Shown here: in pieces, positions 7,970 to 16,553 of the stretch
Layout of the letters: every line of letters begins with the position of its first letter
Position numbering within the stretch: position 1 is the first letter of the stretch
DNA from: Mesobacillus jeotgali
GTDB taxonomy: Bacteria > Bacillota > Bacilli > Bacillales > Cytobacillaceae
NCBI RefSeq assembly: GCF_031759225.1
Contig: NZ_CP134494.1
Location: 1,548,501-1,612,500 of the forward strand
Direction of reading: 5' to 3'
Length of the DNA stretch: 64,000 nucleotides
Translations under genes and position numbers: made by a program
The notes under the pieces: generated by a model
The model's input: only the letters and a program-made list of their open reading frames with translations
Told to the model about the DNA's origin: nothing
Database searches by the model: none

Positions 7970-8371
7970 ATGGCCAAAAAGAAACTTCATCCCTCTGTTG
8001 TGAAGTTCAAGGAATTTGTGAAGAACCACCCAGAGCTCGTACAGGAGGTCAGGAAGGGGAATACGACCTGGCAGGAAATGTACGAAGATTGGTACCTGCT
8101 GGGTGAGGATGACCCCAAATGGAACAAGAGCAGTAATGACAAGGACGGGAAAAGCGAAGAAAAGGAAAAGAAAACGGATTGGTTAGGCACGATCATGGGG
8201 GCTGTTAAGAATATGGACCCCGAACAGGTTCAAGGGCAAATCCATAATATCAGCCAGGCACTCGGAGCGATCCAGGGTGTGCTTTCTCAGTTCCAGGGCA
8301 GCAAAGGCGGCGGAAAGCAATCGTCAAATAGTTCAGGACCTGCACATCCTTTCTCCTTCAGGCAGGATTAG
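7970..8371 (+). CDS. ylbD: YlbD, spore coat protein
   Basis: 133 aa. The first 60 residues are a conserved helical domain (HPSVVKFKEFVKNHPELVQEVRKG, WQEMYEDWYLLGEDDPKW). A charged Lys/Glu linker follows, then a second helix (MDPEQVQGQIHNISQALGAIQGVLSQFQ) and a Gly/Ser/Asn-rich tail, as in YlbD of B. subtilis, where it is a coat component. The RBS GTGAGGTGAAAG precedes the ATG. It is followed 14 bases later by ylbE, with which it forms an operon. A mother-cell type -10 motif stands upstream. Family assignment is good; the molecular role is unknown. Confidence 0.82.
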   Translation: MAKKKLHPSVVKFKEFVKNHPELVQEVRKGNTTWQEMYEDWYLLGEDDPKWNKSSNDKDGKSEEKEKKTDWLGTIMGAVKNMDPEQVQGQIHNISQALGAIQGVLSQFQGSKGGGKQSSNSSGPAHPFSFRQD

Positions 8372-8385
8372 AATGGAGGCTAAAT

Positions 8386-8625
8386 ATGCGTAAAGATGTC
8401 ATGGAGCAATTACGATCGAATAAAGAATTGATCGAGTTCGTCCGATCCCAGCCACACTGGTACAGGAAGTTGAGCAGGGATCCAAGAGATATTTATTCTG
8501 CAGAAATCGCTGCACTGCATCATTTTGAAAAAACGATCCCCCATAAGGTTCAAAAGTTCTCCAACAGTGTCCAGATGGCCTCAATGATGATGCATATGTT
8601 CTCGAGCATGAATTCGCAATCATAA
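8386..8625 (+). CDS. ylbE: YlbE-like protein
   Basis: 79 aa, the same length as B. subtilis YlbE. It is small, soluble and mostly helical, with the family pattern RSQPHWYRKLSRDPRD and FEKTIPHKVQKFSN. No function is known. It is the second gene of the ylbD-ylbE unit: RBS TGGAGG is 7 bases from the ATG, 14 bases separate it from ylbD, and a terminator follows at once. Confidence 0.8.
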   Translation: MRKDVMEQLRSNKELIEFVRSQPHWYRKLSRDPRDIYSAEIAALHHFEKTIPHKVQKFSNSVQMASMMMHMFSSMNSQS

Positions 8626-8626
8626 C

Positions 8627-8658
8627 AAAGCTTTCTTCTGAATGAGGAAAGCTTTTAC
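8627..8658 (+). terminator. Terminator of ylbDE
   Basis: AAAGCTTTC and GGAAAGCTTT pair around a 10-base loop followed by a short T run. Confidence 0.75.
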
Positions 8659-8775
8659 TTTGATTGCTTTTTCAAGTAAACCAAGCAGCATGCGTGGGCC
8701 TTCAGGGGGTGCGGCCGGAAAGTTTAGCTTTTCTGGCAGTTTCATGGTAAAATGAGGTTCGGAGGTGAGCCAGCA

Positions 8776-9219
8776 TTGCTTGCTGTTACATCAGAAAGAG
8801 TATTATTGTTGGAAGAAGCTGAACAGTTAGTCAGCATGATTTTACAATCAGATATTGCCGAATATTATCGGGAATGTTTATATAATGTGAAAAATAATCC
8901 GGAGACACAGAGGAAGGTTCGTGACTTTGTGGTCATGAAGGAACGCTATGAAGAGGTTCAGCGTTTTGGAAAGTACCATCCTGACTATAAGGAAGTCATG
9001 GGCCAGATCAGGGTTGTCAAAAGAGAGCTTGACATGGATGAGGTTATTGCCGAATTCAAGAAAGCAGAAAATGATTTGCAAAGCCTGCTTGATGAGGTCA
9101 GCGTGATCATCGGCAGATCCGTTTCGGAGAGCGTCAAGGTTCCGACCGGAAATCCATTCTTCGAAAGCTCCTGCGGTGGGGGCTGCGGCAGCGGAGGAAG
9201 CTGTGGCTGCTCTGCATAA
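8776..9219 (+). CDS. ricF: RicF (YlbF), subunit of the RicA-RicF-RicT complex
   Basis: 147 aa, of the YlbF/YmcA family: a helical bundle (AEQLVSMILQSDIAEYYRECLYNVKNNPE, FGKYHPDYKEVMGQIRVVKRELDMD), then a Gly-rich tail with four clustered Cys (CGGGCGSGGSCGC). With RicA and RicT it forms a complex that carries iron-sulfur clusters and is needed for RNase Y-dependent mRNA processing and for competence, biofilm formation and sporulation in B. subtilis. The tail cysteines match those used for cluster binding. The frame opens at 8752, but TTG 8776 is 7 bases after GGAGGTGA and fits the usual N-terminus. Monocistronic. Confidence 0.88.
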   Translation: MLAVTSERVLLLEEAEQLVSMILQSDIAEYYRECLYNVKNNPETQRKVRDFVVMKERYEEVQRFGKYHPDYKEVMGQIRVVKRELDMDEVIAEFKKAENDLQSLLDEVSVIIGRSVSESVKVPTGNPFFESSCGGGCGSGGSCGCSA

Positions 9220-9228
9220 ATCGTTATG

Positions 9229-9256
9229 AAAAGCATGGATCATCCATGCTTTTTTC
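9229..9256 (+). terminator. Terminator of ricF
   Basis: AAAAGCATGGA and TCCATGCTTTTTT form a perfect stem with a 3-base loop. Confidence 0.88.
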
Positions 9257-9373
9257 TTATGATTTTAGCTTTGTTTGAACTCAATAAGTGTTTAACACGA
9301 TTGATTATTGAAAAAACTGGTTTTTGTATGCTAGACTAGTACAAAGCAAACGTTTACCGAAGGGGAAAAGAAT

Positions 9374-9649
9374 ATGATAGGACAGAGGCAGGGAATCATC
9401 GTCTGGCTGTATTCACTAAAACAAGCCAAGATGCTCAGAAGATTTGGTAATGTTCATTTTGTCTCGAAGAAGTTGAAATATGCCGTAATATATTGCAATC
9501 TTGATGAGGCAGAGTCACTCATGGAGAAAATCAATTCATATTCGTTTGTTAAAAAGGTGGAACCTTCCTATAAACCATTCTTAAAGATGGAATTCGAAAA
9601 CTCTTCCCCTGATAAAGCAAAAGAATATGACTACAAGATGGGTATATAG
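9374..9649 (+). CDS. ylbG: YlbG, DUF2129 protein
   Basis: 91 aa against 90 in B. subtilis. It begins with [36 protein letters not shown] and ends with [21 protein letters not shown], the DUF2129 signature, a ferredoxin-like alpha/beta pattern. The function is unknown. The RBS AAGGGGAAAAG precedes the ATG. It is followed by a perfect bidirectional terminator shared with a minus-strand gene. As in B. subtilis it is the last ylb gene before the csfG/rsmD region. Confidence 0.83.
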   Translation: MIGQRQGIIVWLYSLKQAKMLRRFGNVHFVSKKLKYAVIYCNLDEAESLMEKINSYSFVKKVEPSYKPFLKMEFENSSPDKAKEYDYKMGI

Positions 9650-9661
9650 AAACATATTAGT

Positions 9662-9690
9662 AAAAGGTGAGGGGAACCCCTCACCTTTTT
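9662..9690. terminator. Bidirectional terminator, ylbG / convergent gene
   Basis: AAAAGGTGAGGGG and CCCCTCACCTTTT form a perfect 13-bp stem with a 2-base centre. Confidence 0.9.
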
Positions 9691-9703
9691 ATTTTCCAGT
9701 CTT

Positions 9704-10093
9704 CTATTGCAGCGGTGGAATATAATGGTTCAGCCTTAATATGCCTATTAGGTGCTGGTAGTACAATTCTTTTTCGGGGAACATCGTCGAAGGCTTGGCA
9801 TCAAATTCTATGATGGTTTTCCCCAGTTCCTCAGCCAGTTCCGCAAATAGATCGAAGCGTTTGTTTTTCAGGACATGAGGGTTTGGAATTCCCTCCCTGC
9901 ATACATAAAGTGCCTGGAATTTCCCCGGGTCTGTTGGTTTGAGCACAACGACAAGGGAGCTTACATCTTTTTCATTTATTTTTGTATGGATCGCCATTAA
10001 ATGCATCAATCGATGCTGGTTTGCCCTGGCAGTTTCAATTAGTTCGTAAAGATCGGAATATCCTTCTCCAAGCTCGATAAAGCGCTGAATCAA
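9704..10093 (-). CDS. Conserved Bacillaceae protein (DUF7147-like)
   Basis: 129 aa from a TTG start (MIQRFIELGEGYSDLYELIETARAN), soluble, alpha/beta in pattern, without a signal peptide. I recall proteins with this N-terminus in many bacilli, often annotated without basis as methylthioribose kinase; it is too short and lacks any kinase motif. The frame extends to an ATG at 10138 without an RBS, whereas AAGGGGGAA stands 8 bases before the TTG at 10093. It ends at the terminator shared with ylbG. The function is unknown. Confidence 0.65.
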   Translation of the reverse strand: MIQRFIELGEGYSDLYELIETARANQHRLMHLMAIHTKINEKDVSSLVVVLKPTDPGKFQALYVCREGIPNPHVLKNKRFDLFAELAEELGKTIIEFDAKPSTMFPEKELYYQHLIGILRLNHYIPPLQ

Positions 10094-10258
10094 TCTGAAT
10101 TCCCCCTTCCAACTTTTCATTCCTTCATACTTTACCATTTGTGGTCAAAAAATTGAAGCGTGTCAGACTTGACTTCTTTATATAATTTTTAAAGTTTGTC
10201 TTACCCTCGTACGTTGTTTTTGCTATTTTATTAGTAGAAGAGATAGGGGAGTCATACA

Positions 10259-11656
10259 ATGAAAAAAGTATCCATCCTGATGATTTCAGGATTATTCATA
10301 ATTATTTGCGCAGCCGTTTTATGGCAGTGGCATGTCTTTTCAAAAAACAGCGACAAGCCAGCTGGACCAAAGGAAGAGTTATCTATTATTGCTGCAGTGA
10401 AGGTCGAAGAGAATCGGCTTTTGGTAAAGCAGACTTTTCGAGGTCTTGACGCTAACCGACAATATAAAGCTGTCATTCCTGCTCAACTCACAGAGGTCAA
10501 TTGCACCGATGCAGCGGGAAATCCTTGTGAAGATGGATTTGAAAAATTGCCAAAGGGAAAGGATATCCAGTTTGAGTACATGATTGAATCGGGACCTGGG
10601 TTCTCACTTCTTTTGAATGATTGGATGATTGTACTGAAAGATGCATCGTTCGCCAAGACGAGAATAGAGATTGTAGACCACTATAACCGTAAAGGGACAT
10701 GGGCTGCCGGGCTTCCATTGAAGGGCTTCAAGCAAACGGAGCTGCTGCACTATTATGTGTTTGAAGGGGAGAATTCAAATCCTTCGCTATATTGGCAGGA
10801 AAAACCCCTTTTTAAACTAAGCGGACAAAAGGAGATAAAATATTATACTAGTCACAAAGAGCAGGCCATCTATGAATTTGCCAGTCTCGCTAGACTTTCA
10901 GACAAACATTTATCTGTGGTCATCACAGATGGACAAAGGGCTGTACATGGAAACGGGCTCCTGCTGGCTGGCAATAAGCTGAACGAAAAGGAGCTAGAAC
11001 GTGAATTGGCATCAGCTTTATTGGCGTCAAAGTTTGGAACTGATAGAGGCAAGGAAGGATTCACTCTTGAGGCACTCACGTCACTGGTTATCAAACAGGA
11101 ACCGGAGAATGCCAAAAGCAAGGCAATGGCCGCGGAGTTGGAGAATACATTGTCTGCAATAGAAACAGTTGATTTTATCACCTATTTTTCCAAAGAGAGA
11201 CAGCTGGATGCCAGCTCGCTTGATAAGTATTTGTCGTCAATCAAAGGGATGAATACAAAGTTCTTCTTGCAAAATAGCACAGAAGATCAAGAGTTTTTTC
11301 CATTGCTTTTTACAGATGCAAGGAGTGTCATCGTGAATGGAAAGGAAAGGGATGAATTGGAGGTTGTAGTCAAAAATGATGAACATTTGTTTCCTTTAGT
11401 GTCTACAATGGCTGCCATAGGCTACAAAACCAAAGTAGGAACTGATTTTACTATAATGGAACTCTCATCTGCCAGCAGTAAATATTCCTTCAACCTTAAG
11501 AATAAAACTTTCATGATTGACGGCCAAAGCTTTGGGCTTCTTGAGAATCCCTTCAAGTACATAAATGGAGAATGGTACCTCGAAAAGCAATGGTTTCATG
11601 GAATTTTTAAAGTGGAAATTTCGGAGAAGAGCGATAGCTTCATTCTTGAATCATAA
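10259..11656 (+). CDS. Membrane-anchored extracytoplasmic protein with C-terminal stalk-like domain
   Basis: I do not recognise a named gene. The 465-aa product starts with a signal-anchor helix (VSILMISGLFIIICAAVLW) and is otherwise soluble and beta-rich. Residues about 45-150 look like an immunoglobulin-like module. The middle contains a degenerate zincin-like or scaffold region without an HExxH motif. The last 90 residues (LFPLVSTMAAIGYKT to YLEKQWFHGIFKVEI) read like the copper-amine-oxidase N-terminal (stalk) domain used by many Bacillus surface proteins. The RBS TAGGGGAG precedes the ATG. It stands alone between ylbG and csfG and has no plus-strand terminator of its own. Two cysteines near residues 82 and 89 could form a disulfide. 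Confidence 0.55.
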   Translation: MKKVSILMISGLFIIICAAVLWQWHVFSKNSDKPAGPKEELSIIAAVKVEENRLLVKQTFRGLDANRQYKAVIPAQLTEVNCTDAAGNPCEDGFEKLPKGKDIQFEYMIESGPGFSLLLNDWMIVLKDASFAKTRIEIVDHYNRKGTWAAGLPLKGFKQTELLHYYVFEGENSNPSLYWQEKPLFKLSGQKEIKYYTSHKEQAIYEFASLARLSDKHLSVVITDGQRAVHGNGLLLAGNKLNEKELERELASALLASKFGTDRGKEGFTLEALTSLVIKQEPENAKSKAMAAELENTLSAIETVDFITYFSKERQLDASSLDKYLSSIKGMNTKFFLQNSTEDQEFFPLLFTDARSVIVNGKERDELEVVVKNDEHLFPLVSTMAAIGYKTKVGTDFTIMELSSASSKYSFNLKNKTFMIDGQSFGLLENPFKYINGEWYLEKQWFHGIFKVEISEKSDSFILES

Positions 11657-11680
11657 ATAATTTACCCATTATCCCAAGGC

Positions 11681-11831
11681 AAAAAAAAAGCCCTGCAGTT
11701 TCTGCAGGGTCCTTCTATATCCTGTCAACAGGATAGAAGGCAAAGGGAGAGGAGAAACCGGAGGAAGAACTTATGGGGAAACGTAAGTCTTCTCCGCGGT
11801 TGGCAACAACATCCTCAAATTGATGTTGTTA
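11681..11831 (-). ncRNA. csfG: CsfG, sporulation-specific small RNA
   Basis: The 300-base gap between ylbG's neighbour and rsmD holds a structured minus-strand transcription unit. It starts just after a sigma-F-type promoter (11837-11865). Its 5' part is a hairpin (AACAACATC with GATGTTGTT, 11805-11830). The centre is unpaired and pyrimidine-rich on the RNA strand, with TTTCCCC, CTTCCTCC and TCTCCTCTCCC. A second hairpin (11711-11740) and a terminator with nine T residues (11681-11709) finish it. Established knowledge: CsfG is a small RNA conserved among endospore formers, encoded between ylbG and ylbH(rsmD) in B. subtilis and made in the forespore under sigma-F and sigma-G. Location, promoter type and conservation style all agree. 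About 150 nt. Confidence 0.8.
11691..11709 (-). terminator. Terminator of csfG
   Basis: CCCTGCAG and CTGCAGGG pair around TTT; on the minus strand the stem is followed by nine T residues (A-tract at 11681-11689 on the plus strand). In the plus direction there is no T-tract, which fixes the orientation. Confidence 0.85.
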
Positions 11832-11836
11832 ATCAT

Positions 11837-11865
11837 CATTATTTCCACATTAGGAAGGGATATAC
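11837..11865 (-). promoter_or_regulatory. Sigma-F type promoter of csfG
   Basis: Reading the minus strand: GTATA (-35, consensus GYATA), 14 bases, then GGAAATAATG, which matches the sigma-F -10 consensus GGNNANANTR at every specified base. The same layout with the same spacing occurs before sigG in this window. Confidence 0.8.
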
Positions 11866-11955
11866 ACTTATTTGGTTAATTTTTTATAGTTGTGGTAGGA
11901 TAAGGGAGTAATTTACATAAGTTGAAAATGCTTAAATGATTGAGGAGTACATATT

Positions 11956-12528
11956 ATGAGAGTTGTATCAGGTGAATTGAAGGGGCGCGTTTTGAAAGCG
12001 GTACCCGGAACATCTACAAGGCCTACTACTGATAAAGTGAAGGAATCGCTGTTCAATATGATTGGCCCTTATTTTACTGGTGGAATCGGACTTGACTTAT
12101 TCGCAGGAAGCGGAGGGCTGGGAATTGAAGCTCTAAGCAGAGGCCTTGAAAAAGCTATTTTTGTCGACCGTGAAGGCAAGGCGATTCATATCATTAATGA
12201 AAACCTTAAATCCTGCGGTCTGGAAGAAAAGGCAGAAGTATACCGGAATGATGCTGTCAGGGCGTTGAAGGCAATTCAAAAAAGAGAACTAAAGTTCGAT
12301 TATATATTCTTGGATCCTCCATATAAGAAGCAGCAGCTGGTCAAGCTGCTTGAAATGATTGATAAAGAAGGCCTTGTCCATCAGGATGGGTTGATCGTCT
12401 GCGAGCATGCCTCTGATATCAACCTGCCTGATCAGGTAGGTGGACTTGTGCAGTCGAGGAACGAGAAATATGGAATTATCGGGATTACTCTTTATAAAGT
12501 TGAGGCAGAAGACGAGGGGGAAGTTTAA
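11956..12528 (+). CDS. rsmD: RsmD, 16S rRNA (guanine966-N2)-methyltransferase
   Basis: 190 aa. RsmD methylates G966 of 16S rRNA (E. coli numbering) in the small subunit using S-adenosylmethionine. The start MRVVSGELKGRVLK and PGTSTRPTTDKVKESLFNM are family markers. The SAM-binding loop is DLFAGSGGLGIEALSRG, and the catalytic motif is DPPY (in FLDPPYKKQQL). RBS TTGAGGAGTAC precedes the ATG. The coaD gene begins at the very next base after the stop, as in B. subtilis ylbH-ylbI, so translation is probably coupled. Confidence 0.95.
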   Translation: MRVVSGELKGRVLKAVPGTSTRPTTDKVKESLFNMIGPYFTGGIGLDLFAGSGGLGIEALSRGLEKAIFVDREGKAIHIINENLKSCGLEEKAEVYRNDAVRALKAIQKRELKFDYIFLDPPYKKQQLVKLLEMIDKEGLVHQDGLIVCEHASDINLPDQVGGLVQSRNEKYGIIGITLYKVEAEDEGEV

Positions 12529-13020
<492 letters not shown>

Positions 13021-13023
<3 letters not shown>

Positions 13024-13045
13024 CGGGCAGATAATGCCCGTTATT
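13021..13045. terminator. Terminator between coaD and ylbJ
   Basis: TAACGGGC and GCCCGTTA pair around 7 bases. It overlaps the coaD and ylbJ stop codons on the two strands. Confidence 0.75.
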
Positions 13046-14264
13046 TCTCTTTCAATATCCGATTTCCAAGCAACCAAACATAAAGTAGCAAACTGCCGAT
13101 CGTTATCAGCGGCCCTACTGTGGTGAGCATATTATGTGCCTCTGCCAGACGGCTGCCTTCAGAAGTAAGGTATTCCATTACAGGGAGGGCATTGGATGGC
13201 TGCCCGTCTTCAAAAAAGCGCACATATACCGGCTTCCATAGAATAAAAGCATAAAAGGCTGCAAATACTCCGTGAATGATTCTAGCAAAAAAGAAAGGCT
13301 GGAAGCGGATATCTGTCTGGGCAAGAATGCTGGCAACCTGGGCCTGGACACTGAAACCGCTGAATGCGAGGATGAAGCTGGTTATGACTGCCTGATGCAT
13401 CAATGTGGCTTCCTGGATCTGGCTGGTCATCTGGCTGCCGAGAGTGATTTCGAATAGACCGGAAATGAAAGGCAAGCTCAGCATATCCGTCATGCCAAGC
13501 ATCATCAGCAGGATTTCCAGGAATTCTGCCAGGAATGCAGTGATATGAAGATGGAATAATAGTTTATTAATGACTGAGAATAAGATAATGAAACCGCCAA
13601 TCATCAACAATGTCTGGATGGAGGACATTACGGCGTCACCCAACAGTTTTCCGATCGGGCGGTTGTCTTTTAGCCTTGTCCTGTGCAATGCCGCAAATGC
13701 ATCCCTGATCGTAAGGTTTCGTTCCTTTTCCTTTGTTGTATTTTCTTCGTTTCTGCCATAGAACCTCATGATTAATCCTACGCTGATGTTCCCTAGGTAG
13801 TGGGCCAGTGCCAGAATGACACCGAGTTGGACATTGTAAAAAAATCCAACTGAGACAGCCCCGAAAATGAATAGCGGATTGGACGAATTTGTGAAGGATA
13901 CAAGTCTCTCTGCTTCAATTTTTGTCAGCTGCCCCTCCTGGCGCATTCTGGCTGTCAGCTTTGCACCGGCAGGGAAACCGGAAGCCATGCCCATCGCCCA
14001 GACAAAACCGCCAACACCGGGTACTCTGAACAGCGGCCTCATCAAAGGTTCTAACAAAACACCAATAAATCGTACGACACCGAATCCAATCAGCATTTCT
14101 GAAACGATGAAAAAAGGAAGGAGCGACGGAAAAACAATTTCCCACCACATATTCAAGCCTCTTATCGAAGCATCAAAGGATTGCTGAGGAAAAGCAATGA
14201 GTGAAGCAGCCAGCAAAGTAACGGAGGCTGCTAGGATAACTGTTTTCATTCTGGATTTAAGCAC
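13041..14264 (-). CDS. spoVV: SpoVV (YlbJ), sporulation integral membrane protein for dipicolinate transport
   Basis: 407 aa with about eight to ten hydrophobic helices and the nucleoside-recognition (gate) domain pattern: VFPSLLPFFIVSEMLIGFGV, MGMASGFPAGAKLTARMR, VSFTNSSNPLFIFGAVSVGFF, and a mirrored second half. In B. subtilis YlbJ, renamed SpoVV, is made in the mother cell and is needed to move dipicolinic acid out of the mother cell toward the forespore. The start is a GTG 6-7 bases after AAGGAGGG. It is transcribed against coaD. I did not find a convincing sigma-E promoter upstream, although one is expected. Confidence 0.9.
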   Translation of the reverse strand: MLKSRMKTVILAASVTLLAASLIAFPQQSFDASIRGLNMWWEIVFPSLLPFFIVSEMLIGFGVVRFIGVLLEPLMRPLFRVPGVGGFVWAMGMASGFPAGAKLTARMRQEGQLTKIEAERLVSFTNSSNPLFIFGAVSVGFFYNVQLGVILALAHYLGNISVGLIMRFYGRNEENTTKEKERNLTIRDAFAALHRTRLKDNRPIGKLLGDAVMSSIQTLLMIGGFIILFSVINKLLFHLHITAFLAEFLEILLMMLGMTDMLSLPFISGLFEITLGSQMTSQIQEATLMHQAVITSFILAFSGFSVQAQVASILAQTDIRFQPFFFARIIHGVFAAFYAFILWKPVYVRFFEDGQPSNALPVMEYLTSEGSRLAEAHNMLTTVGPLITIGSLLLYVWLLGNRILKEK

Positions 14265-14689
14265 CTGATACCCTCCTTCCTGCAGTCGTGCTGTGAAACT
14301 GATTTAATCAATGGTAAAATAGAAGGAACTCACCAGAGGGGCATTCCTAATAAAGTTCCGAGAATTTTTGCATCTCGAAAGTATGTAGAAGGCCCTATGA
14401 TCCTGGTAAATGACTTCCCTTTTACTCCGGTTTGGGCTGCTGCTATTTTCCAAATTTCCTGGCAGCTGTATATCTAAATGAAAACCCATGCTCTTTTCCA
14501 GAAAACATATGTACGTGACTGTATGTTGCCTCTGCAAAAGAAAAACTTCAGGAAAGAGCTAAAAAATACATAAATGATGTTTAGTTGTCACCCTTGTCCT
14601 CATATAAATCAATATACTCGCTGAACTTTAATTTAGACCAAGTTTAGCCTGTACCCGAAAAAATCATGATTTTAAGGGAGGAAAAAACT
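14265..14689. other. Intergenic region between spoVV and ylbK, no gene seen
   Basis: About 425 bases between divergent genes. An open frame on the minus strand (14304-14537) has no ribosome-binding site and no recognisable product. The promoters of both genes must lie here, but I cannot point to one with confidence. Confidence 0.5.
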
Positions 14690-15481
14690 TTGGCAAGTCC
14701 AAAGATAGGTTTAGCTCTTGGATCAGGTGGAGCACGAGGGTTTGCCCACCTGGGTGTCATAAAAGTTCTTAAGGATGAAGGCATTCCTATTGATTTGATT
14801 GCCGGAAGCAGCATGGGAGCGCTAGTGGCTTCTTTTTACGGAGCCGGCCTGGACGTTGACCGGCTTTATAAATTATCGCGTGTCTTCAAAAGGAAATATT
14901 ATCTTGATTTTACAGTCCCTAAGATGGGGTTTATCGCAGGGAAAAGAGTGAAGGAGCTTATCAGGATTTTCACACATGGAAAAATGATTGAGGAGCTGGA
15001 TATCCCGATTGGTATTGTTGCAACAGACCTGATGTCAGGCGAGAAGGTTGTCTTTAAAAATGGTCCCGTAGCGGAAGCGGTGAGAGCGAGTATCGCCATT
15101 CCGGGCATATTTGTCCCCGAAAAGCTGGGGGGAAGATTGTTCGTCGATGGCGGAGTCGTTGACCGAATCCCCGTTTCTGTCGCTAAGGAAATGGGAGCAG
15201 ATATCGTCATCGCAGTCGATGTATCCAATGTGAAGATCAACGAAGAGGTTACCTCCATTTTCGATGTGATCATGCAGAGTATTGATATCATGCAAATGGA
15301 GCTGGTCGCAAATCGTGAGATCGCATCAGATGTAATGCTCAGGCCGCCGGTCGAAATGTTTAATTCCAAGGCCTTCACTAATATAGAAGAAATCATTGCG
15401 ATTGGTGAAGAAGAAGCCAGCAAACACATCGATAAGATTAAAAAGTGCATTGAAGAATGGAAGGAGCCACAAACAGAATGA
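14690..15481 (+). CDS. ylbK: YlbK, patatin-like phospholipase (RssA family)
   Basis: 263 aa. It is a patatin-type serine hydrolase: oxyanion loop GSGGARGFAHLG, nucleophile motif GSSMG (LIAGSSMGALVASF), and catalytic Asp in VDGGVVDRIP, forming the Ser-Asp dyad. It likely acts on lipid acyl esters in the cytoplasm, but the substrate is unknown. The frame opens at ATG 14666, which would include the ribosome-binding site; TTG 14690 is 7 bases after AAGGGAGG and is preferred. The stop overlaps the ylbL start (ATGA), so the two are translationally coupled. Confidence 0.9.
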   Translation: MASPKIGLALGSGGARGFAHLGVIKVLKDEGIPIDLIAGSSMGALVASFYGAGLDVDRLYKLSRVFKRKYYLDFTVPKMGFIAGKRVKELIRIFTHGKMIEELDIPIGIVATDLMSGEKVVFKNGPVAEAVRASIAIPGIFVPEKLGGRLFVDGGVVDRIPVSVAKEMGADIVIAVDVSNVKINEEVTSIFDVIMQSIDIMQMELVANREIASDVMLRPPVEMFNSKAFTNIEEIIAIGEEEASKHIDKIKKCIEEWKEPQTE

Positions 15482-16503
15482 GCAGGAAAAAGTCTATAAC
15501 TCTGTCTATATTCGCAGCAATATTAATAATGGCGAGTGCTCTATTTTACTTGCCTTACTATGTTACAAAACCAGGGATGGCAAAAGAGCTGGAACCGATT
15601 GTCGAGGTCGAAGGTGGCTACGATGAGGAAGGGAGCTTCATGCTTACGACAGTGCGGATGGGAAGAGCAAATATATATGCCTACATCATTGCGAAGCTGA
15701 GCAAATACCAGGAAATCTTTCCTGTAGAAGATATAAGAGCTGAGGACGAATCTGATGAAGAATATAATATTCGACAGCTGCACATGATGGATAACTCGAA
15801 GACAGCGGCAATCGAGGTAGCCTATAAAAAAGCAGGAAAACCAGTTGAGTACGCATATAAAGGAGTTTATGTGTTAAGAATCATGGAAGGAATGCCGGCT
15901 GAAGGCAAATTGATGCCTGGAGATCTGGTTTTCGAGGTGGATGGAAATGAATTCAAATCTTCTGATGATTTTATTGAATATATCAGTTCAAAAAAGCCAG
16001 GCGATACAGTTGAGCTTTCTTATAAAAGGAATGGAAAAACAAATTCAGTAAAAGTTCCGTTAAAAGCCCTTGATGATGGAAGCGACCGGCCTGTTGTAGG
16101 TATAGAGCTTGTGGATGACAAGGCAATTGACGTTGAACCTGAAGTTACGGTCCAATCAGATGAAATCGGCGGTCCATCGGCCGGACTAATGTTCTCGCTG
16201 GAAATCTATAATCAATTAACTGAGGAAGATTTAACAAAAGGATACGAAATAGCTGGCACAGGGACTATGAGTCCTGATGGAACGGTAGGCAGGATTGGCG
16301 GAATCCAGCAGAAAGTAGTGGCAGCAGATAAGGCTGGTGCCGAAATCTTCTTTGCTCCGTCTGAAAAAGGGGCTAAGGGCTCGAACTATGAAGAGGCGAT
16401 GATTGCGGCGGAAGATATCAATACAAAAATGAAAATAGTCCCAGTGGATACATTTGATGAAGCTGTATCCTATCTGGAAAACTTAAAAGCAAAATCAAGC
16501 TGA
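15478..16503 (+). CDS. ylbL: YlbL, membrane-anchored PDZ/Lon-type protease
   Basis: 341 aa. An N-terminal transmembrane helix (SITLSIFAAILIMASALFYLPYYV) places the rest outside. A PDZ domain follows (VYVLRIMEGMPAEGKLMPGDLVFEVDGNEF), then a Lon-family S16 domain with the catalytic Ser in GGPSAGL (Ser234) and Lys in GGIQQKVVAA (Lys279). In B. subtilis YlbL is a protease of the SepM type involved in turnover of the DNA-damage checkpoint protein YneA with CtpA. The start is the ATG in the ATGA overlap with ylbK; a longer frame begins at 15457 but would alter the coupling. A strong terminator follows. Confidence 0.9.
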   Translation: MSRKKSITLSIFAAILIMASALFYLPYYVTKPGMAKELEPIVEVEGGYDEEGSFMLTTVRMGRANIYAYIIAKLSKYQEIFPVEDIRAEDESDEEYNIRQLHMMDNSKTAAIEVAYKKAGKPVEYAYKGVYVLRIMEGMPAEGKLMPGDLVFEVDGNEFKSSDDFIEYISSKKPGDTVELSYKRNGKTNSVKVPLKALDDGSDRPVVGIELVDDKAIDVEPEVTVQSDEIGGPSAGLMFSLEIYNQLTEEDLTKGYEIAGTGTMSPDGTVGRIGGIQQKVVAADKAGAEIFFAPSEKGAKGSNYEEAMIAAEDINTKMKIVPVDTFDEAVSYLENLKAKSS

Positions 16504-16527
16504 GCCAGCTTGATTTTGTTTTTTTTA
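16491..16527 (+). terminator. Terminator of ylbKL
   Basis: AAAATCAAGCTG and CAGCTTGATTTT pair perfectly around 3 bases, followed by eight T residues. The left arm covers the last ylbL codons. Confidence 0.9.
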
Positions 16528-16553
16528 GGACTCTTATCGAGGTACTGTCCTCC

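Noticed and set aside
11772..11822. A 16-codon plus-strand frame (ATG GGG AAA CGT...) preceded by GGAGGAAG in the csfG region
   Set aside because: The purine-rich RBS is the complement of the conserved C/U-rich loops of the minus-strand RNA; promoter and terminator both point to the minus strand.
14304..14537. 77-codon minus-strand frame between spoVV and ylbK
   Set aside because: No RBS, no recognisable product; it lies where the spoVV promoter should be.
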